Source of the DNA: a virus
Direction: 5' to 3' (one strand)
Length of the DNA: 38,230 bases
Virus record (IMG/VR): IMGVR_UViG_3300042924_007028
Span: 1 to 38,230 of that record
Shown: in pieces, positions 31,666-38,230 of the stretch
Layout: every line of letters begins with the position of its first letter
Position numbering within the stretch: the stretch's first letter is position 1
Notes under the pieces: model-generated
What the model was told of the DNA's origin: nothing
What the model saw: the letters and a program-made list of their open reading frames with translations, nothing else
The model's database searches: none
Made by a program: the position numbers and the translations under genes

Positions 31666-32238
31666 TCAGTTGGTTGGGAATTCGAGAGTTACGTTGCCCT
31701 TCGCGAGGTCCCATGCGAGGTCCTGCTTGCGGCCACCGCAAACGACATATTCCTCGTAGGTGATGCCAGGATTGCGAAGCACTAAATCCATCGCCTTGTA
31801 ACCGAAGCCACCTTCACGCCGAGGGTTCTCCGTCAATCCCTTGGCAGGGAAAATCTTCATTGCAGGAGGGAAAGCAGACTTGGTCTTTTTCGGAGCAGCA
31901 GCTTTCAACGTTCTGAGTTCGTTCATGGTTTCATTCACCGTGGTTGCGACAGGGGCTTCAACAAGCACCTCAACCGCGACAGCTTTGGCTTGAGCGAGGT
32001 TGAAGATGCGTTTGCAGGCAGTTTGACGATCTGAAAATTTCTTCACAGGCTGGGTCGAATTGTGGTGGTTATAAAACACGACCATCTGGGCCAACGTCAG
32101 GCCTGTCGCATTGAGGAGGTCGTCCTCGTCGGAGAAGATGGTGCTACCGTTGCCGTATTGGCTGGCAGCGGTGCGGGAGGAATAGGCCTTGACGATACCG
32201 AAGTCACGACCTGCGAAATTTGCGGAAAAAGTTTTCAT
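31666..32238 (-). CDS. Hypothetical protein with FYNHHN/KKFSDRQTACKRI motif
   Basis: The product is 190 residues from the ATG at 32238 (TAGGAG upstream). Residues about 40-80 contain LNATGLTLAQMVVFYNHHN and KKFSDRQTACKRIFNL, a motif pair I recall from phage proteins of unknown function that accompany DUF932 genes. A linker of Ala/Val/Lys follows. The C-terminal 60 residues (GYKAMDLVLRNPGITYEEYV) resemble a winged-helix-like domain. It may be a DNA-binding or regulatory protein; this is a weak inference. Confidence 0.75.
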   Translation of the reverse strand: MKTFSANFAGRDFGIVKAYSSRTAASQYGNGSTIFSDEDDLLNATGLTLAQMVVFYNHHNSTQPVKKFSDRQTACKRIFNLAQAKAVAVEVLVEAPVATTVNETMNELRTLKAAAPKKTKSAFPPAMKIFPAKGLTENPRREGGFGYKAMDLVLRNPGITYEEYVVCGGRKQDLAWDLAKGNVTLEFPTN

Positions 32239-32261
32239 TGTAGTCTCCTATTGGGGTTGGG

Positions 32262-32522
32262 TTAAACGAGAGCTTTGTAGCGAATTTGTTCGAACATCGT
32301 TGCTTTTTCGCAAGCCGAGATAACTTCCGGTGCGACATGAGCCGCAAGGAGTTCCTTGGAAAGAGTCTTGCGCTCTCCAAGGGAGACGGTAACTCGGAAG
32401 TAATCGCCTTCAATGGCATCCTGGCCAGTGGCCTTGATCTCAGCTTTCAACACATTGAGCTCGGCTTCGAGCTTTTCGATGTTCATCTTGATTTCAGCGT
32501 AACGATCTGCGATCTTCGTCAT
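32262..32522 (-). CDS. Small coiled-coil protein of the replication block
   Basis: The product is 86 residues from the ATG at 32522 (CGGAGAC upstream). The first half is a coiled coil (YAEIKMNIEKLEAELNVLKA), the second a compact part with IEGDYFRVTVSLGERKTLS and FEQIRYKAL. This layout (short coiled coil, then EGDxxxVTV) resembles small phage proteins near recombination or replication genes, some described as nuclease-inhibitor or single-strand-annealing accessories, but I cannot assign one. It starts a sub-block after an AT-rich gap. Confidence 0.75.
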   Translation of the reverse strand: MTKIADRYAEIKMNIEKLEAELNVLKAEIKATGQDAIEGDYFRVTVSLGERKTLSKELLAAHVAPEVISACEKATMFEQIRYKALV

Positions 32523-32669
32523 TTTCAGTCTCCGTTAGGGCGAGGCACCGTGCCCCGATAGAGAGAGTATGCCTGATCATGTTACAAAAGAAAACTCTTT
32601 TTTATCATTTTTATTATTTATTTTCAATCTTTTTTATAAACCGCTGTTTTCGCTGCATTTTATTGCACG
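32523..32669 (-). promoter_or_regulatory. AT-rich intergenic region, possible promoter or origin
   Basis: This gap separates the polymerase/primase genes from the downstream sub-block. It is far more AT rich than its surroundings. On the minus strand a CATACT box 17 bases after TTTTCT could be a weak sigma70 promoter near 32575-32610, and GGGCACGGTGCC lies shortly before the CGGAGAC ribosome binding site. These matches are weak. An origin or a promoter is possible; no iterons were seen here. Confidence 0.35.
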
Positions 32670-32822
32670 CTATTTGACGAAAATTGGGGTTTTCAGCCTC
32701 GGCCTACGGGGTATTTTGCGGAAAATTGATAAAAAATTGTCAAATCGATTTGGTTTTTCGCCAACTTTGAACTGAACCAATGCAAGCGGTTTGCCTTGGT
32801 AGTGAATGATTGCACGGATCAT
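32670..32822 (-). CDS. Possible tiny basic protein, ATGA-coupled
   Basis: The product would be 50 residues from the ATG at 32822, overlapping the TGA of the preceding 34-residue ORF. The sequence starts MIRAIIHYQGKPLALVQFKV and becomes basic (FRKIPRRPRLK). There is no recognisable family and only a weak ribosome binding site, so support is the coupled start and the absence of any other gene in this stretch. A non-coding explanation remains possible. Confidence 0.4.
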   Translation of the reverse strand: MIRAIIHYQGKPLALVQFKVGEKPNRFDNFLSIFRKIPRRPRLKTPIFVK

Positions 32823-32923
32823 CTTCTGTCTTTCCAAACTGACCATAAAAAGGAGATCACGATGAGCCCATAAATTGGGCCCACCATGAAAAAGTACGCA
32901 GGTTCAATTTCCCACAGATTCAT
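32819..32923 (-). CDS. Possible tiny single-TM membrane protein
   Basis: The product would be 34 residues from the ATG at 32923, overlapping the end of the 74-residue gene upstream. The sequence has one hydrophobic segment (AYFFMVGPIYGLIVISFLW, residues about 9-27) followed by a basic end (KDRR), the profile of a small membrane protein. GGGATA lies 8 bases upstream as a weak ribosome binding site. The stop shares ATGA with the next ORF. This is too short for standard gene callers. Confidence 0.45.
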   Translation of the reverse strand: MNLWEIEPAYFFMVGPIYGLIVISFLWSVWKDRR

Positions 32924-33128
32924 TTTCGCTATCCCAAACCAATTTCAAATCGAAAACATTGACCGTCTTCGGTTTGCCTCTTGACCAACGGTGCTCTTTT
33001 GGGATCATCTCGACGCGATGGCTCATCTCGGCGAACCCTCCCTCTTTCAGACACTCCTCCATCATGTTCATGATTTGTTTGTAGGGTTTGGCATCGTCTC
33101 TCACGTTCATATAAACAACACTTTTCAT
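32904..33128 (-). CDS. Small hypothetical protein
   Basis: The product is 74 residues from the ATG at 33128, with GGAG upstream, close to the primase stop. It has a mixed alpha/beta composition (SVVYMNVRDDAKPYKQIMNMMEE) and a basic loop (HRWSRGKPKTVNVFDLK). No family is recognised. Spacing with the primase gene indicates the same operon. Confidence 0.7.
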   Translation of the reverse strand: MKSVVYMNVRDDAKPYKQIMNMMEECLKEGGFAEMSHRVEMIPKEHRWSRGKPKTVNVFDLKLVWDSENESVGN

Positions 33129-33138
33129 TTCGCTCTCC

Positions 33139-35415
33139 TCACATGCTCGAGTTGGTTATGTCATTCGGCTTCTTCGCCGCTTTCCGCATTTCTTCATTGA
33201 GTGCCATCTTCCGCAACCCAACTTCTTCAGGATCGTCATCGGACTTCACGAGGCCGATGACGTTTTTTGTCATGCGAATTTTATGATTTGACTTCAGGAC
33301 ATTGAACATCTTATCATTCATCGCAGCAAGCTGAACACGTCCTCCGATGAGGAACCTGTCCTCGTACCAAAATGCGCCAACCTCGCGCATTGCTTTCCGG
33401 ATTTCCAGGTCCGTGTCGTACATTCTGCCCTGAATGGACGACCTCACCCACTCGACGATGTCTTTCATCGCCAGCACAACTGGATCCGGATGACGGTTCA
33501 ACGCCTCGGCAAGGATGGCGGCTTCTTGTTGACCTTCCGTGCGCGAGGCAACGATCAGCTCCTTCTTGCGTTCGGTCATGGGAGCAGGTTGGCCCTTCAT
33601 GACATAATCCCCGTAGCTCTCGGCCCATTGCTTGATGATGTTCAGGCCACCGCTCTTGAGCCAGTTGTGGAAACTTTCGAACTTGACCCGCGACCATTTT
33701 TCCTCGGTGACTTCGGGATAAAACCAACGCCGATCGTCCTCCTCAATTTTCAGCGCACGCATCGAATTCGAACAAGCGAAAACATGACACCAATTCTCAA
33801 TGACGTAGGGACGCTGATATTTCTCGTTCACTTCGACCTCACGGTCGGTGATGGCGGATTTCAGCTTGTTGTAGGCTTTCCATGAGTGACCGGAATAAAT
33901 CTCATTGATCACGATGAGCCGCTTGTTCGCGAGCCATCCGTTGAACTCGGACTGGACGATTTGGTTCTCGGTCGGAAACCCAACGTTTTGCATCCCCACC
34001 AACGGCCCAAGGATCGACGAGCCAAGCGTTGTCTTGCCGACACCTTGACGCTCGCTCACCAGCAACAACCCATACTCCATTCTCACGTCGAGCCGCGCGA
34101 TCAACGTTGCGCACCACCGCAATGCCTCTTTCAGTTCGCTCTCGTTCGGAAACATGTATTGCATGAACTCAAGGAACGGCTCGGCGGATCCTGGTTTGCT
34201 TTTCACGTGGGTTGGGGTGTGGAGGTTGATGGCGGAGGTTGTGTTGTCGGTCACGACCTTACCTTTGATGTCCGGACGGTAGCAGAGCTTTGCGGAACGA
34301 CCGTTGTATGCCTTCACGATGAGCTGAGACGTTGAGTTGGTATTCGAGAACGCCGAGAGCATCTTGTTCATGATGTTTTCGGCACGGATGATTTCCGGCA
34401 TTTCCGTGCAGACAAAAATGTCAGCTTCTTCGACATATGTCCACATTTCCTTGAAGTTCTTGCGGAGGACGGTCGTTGGTTTGCCTTTTGGGTTTGGGAT
34501 TTGATCTGTGGCCCATGTTGCGGGATGGAGGCAGCTGCGGAAGGAGGGGCCAGTGTAATATTCCCGACCTTCGACCTGACGGAACATTGACCGAGGGAAC
34601 TCATCCGCGAGGTCGAACCCTTGGGGCCACTCACTTGTGAACTGAACATGAAACGTTGGGATGCGGAGGTGATAAGCAATCGCGGGAACTGCCGACAGTC
34701 CTGGAGCATCATTGTCGGAAACAATATAAGCCCGTTTCACGCCGATCTTTTGCAGAATGGACCAATCCGTGCGCGATGGGCTCAAAGCCCCTCCAATCCA
34801 CCCGAGATGCGCTGCTGCGGTCAATTCATCACCCCAAGGGTGCGCCGCGAGCTTTTTCTTGTCCGCTGGCGAATTCCCATGGACCATTCGGCTCATCGCC
34901 CGAGCAGCTTTCGCGCCTTCATGAATGAACACAGTCGTGAAATCCCCAATCATGTCCGTTCCCCAAATCGGCAACGGCCCTTCGGGTTCCATCTTGCGCC
35001 ATTGGCCGTCGTCCCAATATGTCCACGGGACGTAGCGTTTTTCTCCGCCGCCGAGATCGACCCGAGTTTGAAGCATGATGATTTCGTTGTTTTTGTTCCG
35101 AAACTCAAAACGATTTTCCGCAGGGATCTCTTTCAACTCGCTCGGCATATCCACCAGCGTTTTCAGCATCCGCATCTGGGGCCACTGGACGCTTTGGCAA
35201 TCGACTTCAATGGCGAGCTTTTCTTTTTCGGTCGGGGCGTAATTCGCGGGAGCTTTCACGGCTCCTGTTGACTCAATCGAGATGACCGCAATGTCTTCCC
35301 AATATGCGCCTTTGTTTTCCCGCACGACTGCTGCTCGCAAAGAGCGAGGCTCTGCTCCGATCCGTTTCAGGTAGGCGGCAACGGCTGGAATTTCGTAGAG
35401 TGACTTAATCTTCAT
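33139..35415 (-). CDS. Primase-helicase with TOPRIM-like and SF3 (DUF5906-type) domains
   Basis: The product is 758 residues from the ATG at 35415 (GAGGAAAT upstream), overlapping the polymerase stop by 11 bases. The N-terminal half has a TOPRIM-like domain: FIHEGAKAARA (Glu166) and YIVSDNDAPG (Asp234, Asp236). The second half has a superfamily 3-type ATPase: LLLVSERQGVGKTT (Walker A Lys461), then LIVINEIYSGHSWKAYNKLK (B-like), a sensor VFACSN and DDRRWFYPEV, as in P4/D5-like phage helicases. It probably lays primers and unwinds DNA for the phage DnaE polymerase encoded just upstream. Confidence 0.85.
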   Translation of the reverse strand: MKIKSLYEIPAVAAYLKRIGAEPRSLRAAVVRENKGAYWEDIAVISIESTGAVKAPANYAPTEKEKLAIEVDCQSVQWPQMRMLKTLVDMPSELKEIPAENRFEFRNKNNEIIMLQTRVDLGGGEKRYVPWTYWDDGQWRKMEPEGPLPIWGTDMIGDFTTVFIHEGAKAARAMSRMVHGNSPADKKKLAAHPWGDELTAAAHLGWIGGALSPSRTDWSILQKIGVKRAYIVSDNDAPGLSAVPAIAYHLRIPTFHVQFTSEWPQGFDLADEFPRSMFRQVEGREYYTGPSFRSCLHPATWATDQIPNPKGKPTTVLRKNFKEMWTYVEEADIFVCTEMPEIIRAENIMNKMLSAFSNTNSTSQLIVKAYNGRSAKLCYRPDIKGKVVTDNTTSAINLHTPTHVKSKPGSAEPFLEFMQYMFPNESELKEALRWCATLIARLDVRMEYGLLLVSERQGVGKTTLGSSILGPLVGMQNVGFPTENQIVQSEFNGWLANKRLIVINEIYSGHSWKAYNKLKSAITDREVEVNEKYQRPYVIENWCHVFACSNSMRALKIEEDDRRWFYPEVTEEKWSRVKFESFHNWLKSGGLNIIKQWAESYGDYVMKGQPAPMTERKKELIVASRTEGQQEAAILAEALNRHPDPVVLAMKDIVEWVRSSIQGRMYDTDLEIRKAMREVGAFWYEDRFLIGGRVQLAAMNDKMFNVLKSNHKIRMTKNVIGLVKSDDDPEEVGLRKMALNEEMRKAAKKPNDITNSSM

Positions 35416-38230
35416 TACTGATTTCCTCTGTGGTTGTTTCTTCGTCCATGAATCCAATAAAACGTATTTGCGATACGCGGATCATCCGGAAGTCCGGAGG
35501 CACGCGACCTTTTATTGCATAAAGTGCTTTTCCTGGACGACCACGGTCAACAATCTCCTGACCGAGTCGTTCAAATTCAAATCGATCGATTTTTCCAAAA
35601 ATGCGGTCGGTGTCGTCCCCAAGCGTCAAATTCAACGATTGGGTTTGGCCTTTGACTTCGTAGCCTCGCTTGGCAACGTTCACAGCTTCATTCTCGTCGC
35701 GAGGTTTGATTTGTTGCGGTGTGACAAAAACCAGCACTTCGTAATCGAATCCCTTCGTCACCACGTCGATGACTTTTGTTGAAGGGGTGTGAATATTTTT
35801 CTCGGAAGGATCTGGCATGATCCGCTTGAACGCATCCTGAATTGGCCAGAGGCTTTCGATTTCCGTCTTGGGGTTGAGCAACAGCTTTTCGGCCCTCGCA
35901 GGAAGCGGCTCCCCTCTTGCCCTTGATGACATGATCTGCTGAACGAGCTTCGGGCCGATGCCTTTCACGTTTTGCACAGGGCCGATGAGGGCTTGCTTCC
36001 CGTCCACGAACCCGACCGTCCACTTGTCAATCGAGAGGTCTTTGTCGACGGGGACGTACGCAATTCCTTCCGCATGCATCTCGCGCAGGATCTTGATTTG
36101 CTTTTCCGGATCCGGCTCATGGGTCAAGGTCGCCGCCGCAAACTGCAGCGGAAAGTGCGCCTTCATGTATGCGCACCAATATGAGATGATGCCGTAGGCC
36201 ACCGCATGCGAGCGATTGAAACACATCGCTCCATAAGCGCACAGGTCATCCCAAATCCGGTCGAGCATTGGGCCGCTCATTCCGCGCTTCGCGGCACCCG
36301 CTTTGAACTTGTTGCCGTATTGATCAAAGAACTCCTTGCCGAGGGATTTGCTCATTGCTTTGCGGAGAGTGGAGACATCTTCCCATGACATGTCTCCAAT
36401 CTCACGACAGATTTGCATCACCTGCTCTTGATAAGCCACCATCCCGAGCGTCGACTTCAAATAAGGCTCAAACGTTGGATGGGGATATTCCACCGCTTTG
36501 CCGTTCTTGCGCTTCGTCCATTCATTCGTCCCGCCCGAAGCCATTGGTCCAGGACGCGCCAACGAGGTGACGGAGATGATGTCCTCAATGTCCTCGATTT
36601 TGATTTGATTGCAAATCGATTGCAGAGCTGGGCCATTGAACTGGAAAATGCCGGAGAACTGCTTCGTGTTGATGATTTCGAACGAGGCCTTGTCATCCAA
36701 CGGAACTGTCTCAAGGAAGTGGATATCTTTTCCAGCCATCAGCAATGAGTCCTCGAACACCGAAAGCTGGGTCAACCCAAGCGCATCGATCTTCAGCAGG
36801 TTCAAGTCCTCCGCATCTTTTTTGTCGCATTGGGTTGCGCCTGTCCGCGCATCCACCGCAACATATTCCGTGACAGGCTCGGCAGTGACCACGATCCCTG
36901 CGGCATGCTGAGAATAATGCCGAGGATGGCCCTCCATCTGCGCCGCGACAAGGATCTCAGGGTATTTCTCCATGAGCTCTTTTCCTGCCGCGCTCGAGGT
37001 GAAGGTGTCCTCGAGAGTGTTCAGGGCACGACTGTCACCGGAGGAACGGATGATGAGGGAGTCCAACACCTTCGTGCATAACCACTTCGGCACACCCAAA
37101 GCAGTTCCGGCTTCTTCGATTGCTGACCTCGGGCGATAAAGCGCAACCGTCCCGAGACGAGCCACGTGATCTTTGCCGTATTTTTCTTCCATGTATTCGA
37201 AAACGAGGTGACGGTTTTGATCCGAGAAATCTAAATCAATGTCCGGCAAATCGTTACGAGTGATGTCGATGAACCGCTCGAACAATAGGTCGTATTTTAT
37301 TGGGTCGATCGTGGTGATCTCGAGAAGGAAGCAAACCAGCGAACCGCATGAGCTTCCCCGTGCAGGGCCGCAGATCATCCGCTCACGCGCCCAGTGCATC
37401 ATGTCGGCAATGATGTAGAAATAATCCTCGAATTCTTTTTCCGCGATGAGGCTCAATTCCCTGTCGAGCCTTGGGCCATAAACCTCATCCAATTCAATGC
37501 CGAGCTTCTTGGCCCCGTCCAAACACATCTGGCGTAGCGAGAGGGGCTTCGAGGGAGTGAGGAGAGTTCCGGCCTTCAACACCGCTTTGCAGGCTTCCTG
37601 CGACTTCTGGAGGTTCGCGACGGCGGACGCAATCATTTCCTCGGAGGCGAACCGCTTCACCGACTTTTCCCATTCCTCCTGAGAGAGGATCCATTGGGGA
37701 TAGGTTTGGGTGGAGGAGTTTCGGCCCATGACGACTTGATAGAAACTTTCATCCTCCTCAAACGTGAACTTGTTGTCGGAGCATTGGATGAACGCATGGC
37801 CGAGCTCTTTGGCTTCCGTCACAAACCCTTTCGAGAGGCTTGGGCTCAGGCCGATGAACAGGTCGGGTTGGGGCTGAAATTTATCGAGCAGGGCTCTCGA
37901 GCCAGCAATCTTGATCACGCCCTCGACTTCCATGGCTTGTTCATACGTCAACAATGGCTCGTAGCGAAACTGATTTGTCGCGAGGTACAAAAGCTCGTTG
38001 ATCGAGCGGAGATCATCCTTCGCGAAGAACGTCCAGTGATCGAAAATTGGCTTCTTGGCATTGAGGGAGGGAGTGACTGCAATTTCCACCCCGTAAATTG
38101 GTCTCAGGCCAGCCTTTTTGGCGAGCTTCGACCAACGGTTGAACCCGAACGTCGAGGCACGGTCGGAAATCGGCGCACAAGTCATGCCGACTTCCTGAAC
38201 CCGCTTCATAACATTCTCGATCATTCCCGC
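35405..38230 (-). CDS. dnaE: DNA polymerase III alpha subunit (DnaE-type, family C), partial
   Basis: The frame is open at the right edge, with about 941 residues visible; roughly the first 20-30 residues of the PHP domain are missing. The PHP remnant has PISDRASTFGFNRWSKLAKK where typical DnaE has a TDHG, so a metal ligand appears lost. The palm is intact: GPARGSSCGSLVCFLLEI, then the catalytic PDIDLDF (near 326-332). SLARPGPMASGG, CFNRSHAVAYG and a helix-hairpin-helix (GPVQNVKGIGPKLVQQI) follow. The C-terminal part is short and unlike the tau-binding region of bacterial DnaE. It is the likely replicative polymerase of this phage. Confidence 0.9.
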   Translation of the reverse strand, partial: AGMIENVMKRVQEVGMTCAPISDRASTFGFNRWSKLAKKAGLRPIYGVEIAVTPSLNAKKPIFDHWTFFAKDDLRSINELLYLATNQFRYEPLLTYEQAMEVEGVIKIAGSRALLDKFQPQPDLFIGLSPSLSKGFVTEAKELGHAFIQCSDNKFTFEEDESFYQVVMGRNSSTQTYPQWILSQEEWEKSVKRFASEEMIASAVANLQKSQEACKAVLKAGTLLTPSKPLSLRQMCLDGAKKLGIELDEVYGPRLDRELSLIAEKEFEDYFYIIADMMHWARERMICGPARGSSCGSLVCFLLEITTIDPIKYDLLFERFIDITRNDLPDIDLDFSDQNRHLVFEYMEEKYGKDHVARLGTVALYRPRSAIEEAGTALGVPKWLCTKVLDSLIIRSSGDSRALNTLEDTFTSSAAGKELMEKYPEILVAAQMEGHPRHYSQHAAGIVVTAEPVTEYVAVDARTGATQCDKKDAEDLNLLKIDALGLTQLSVFEDSLLMAGKDIHFLETVPLDDKASFEIINTKQFSGIFQFNGPALQSICNQIKIEDIEDIISVTSLARPGPMASGGTNEWTKRKNGKAVEYPHPTFEPYLKSTLGMVAYQEQVMQICREIGDMSWEDVSTLRKAMSKSLGKEFFDQYGNKFKAGAAKRGMSGPMLDRIWDDLCAYGAMCFNRSHAVAYGIISYWCAYMKAHFPLQFAAATLTHEPDPEKQIKILREMHAEGIAYVPVDKDLSIDKWTVGFVDGKQALIGPVQNVKGIGPKLVQQIMSSRARGEPLPARAEKLLLNPKTEIESLWPIQDAFKRIMPDPSEKNIHTPSTKVIDVVTKGFDYEVLVFVTPQQIKPRDENEAVNVAKRGYEVKGQTQSLNLTLGDDTDRIFGKIDRFEFERLGQEIVDRGRPGKALYAIKGRVPPDFRMIRVSQIRFIGFMDEETTTEEISNED

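Noticed and set aside
30888-31763. 291-residue plus-strand reading frame opposite the DUF932 gene
   Set aside because: Antisense to a clear family member and crosses into the next gene; no supporting signal.
32569-32775. 68-residue plus-strand reading frame with hydrophobic N-terminus in the AT-rich gap
   Set aside because: It runs against the direction of the operon, its GAGAGAG is only about 2 bases from the ATG, and the composition reflects T-runs; kept out but not fully excluded.
32851-32872. Strong AAGGAG followed by ATG on the plus strand
   Set aside because: The reading frame stops after three codons, and the region is coding on the minus strand.
1-38230. tRNA genes, CRISPR arrays, insertion sequences, integrase or attachment sites
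   Set aside because: No cloverleaf with a T-arm consensus, no regular spacer-repeat array, no transposase or integrase motifs were found by reading; a tRNAscan run would be decisive.

Overview
The window reads as one continuous stretch of a tailed, double-stranded DNA bacteriophage genome (roughly half G+C by eye), most likely a short-tailed, podovirus-like phage. Genes are packed with gaps of a few bases or ATGA-type overlaps, GAGG/GGAG ribosome binding sites are common, and every recognisable product is a virion, lysis or phage DNA-metabolism protein. No tape measure, sheath or tail-tube gene appears in about 25 kb of contiguous virion genes. Instead there are two P22 gp4/SU10-like head-tail adaptors, a P22 gp10-like hub and large ejection-type proteins. 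A lysis lipoprotein and a GTA-type holin point to a Gram-negative host, probably a proteobacterium. Terminase and portal are not seen and presumably lie upstream of base 1.

Plus strand, 1-27816: head and assembly (a partial Gly-rich gene, a large Lys/Gly-rich protein, a GroES-like co-chaperonin, a scaffold-like coiled coil, a conserved protein); a terminator and a leader with two hairpins sharing one loop sequence; a decoration-like protein and the gpT-like major capsid protein; further structural genes; adaptor 1 and a zinc-ribbon protein; fibre genes; a lysis cassette (several small membrane proteins, a lipoprotein, a 3-TM holin, a GH108 endolysin); adaptor 2, the gp10-like hub, a DUF6496-like protein, a GNAT acetyltransferase and two giant ejection-type proteins. 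A strong terminator at 27822-27857 closes this block.

Minus strand, 38230-27860: a convergent replication block transcribed leftwards: a DnaE-type DNA polymerase III alpha (its N-terminus is beyond the window), a TOPRIM plus SF3-like primase-helicase, small proteins including two tiny ATGA-coupled ORFs, a coiled-coil protein, a 190-aa protein, a DUF932 protein, a SNF2-type helicase and two small winged-helix-like proteins. Between the DUF932 and helicase genes lies a 25-bp inverted repeat with five ACGGAAA copies.

The least explained signals are the twin identical-loop hairpins before the capsid genes (4313-4374), a short Gly-Gly-basic/aromatic motif scattered through at least six virion proteins, the inverted repeat/ACGGAAA array (30469-30622), and the architecture of the 1194-aa ejection protein, which carries an S74-like chaperone motif mid-protein and a lytic transglycosylase domain. 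All family assignments are from reading and memory; no searches were run.
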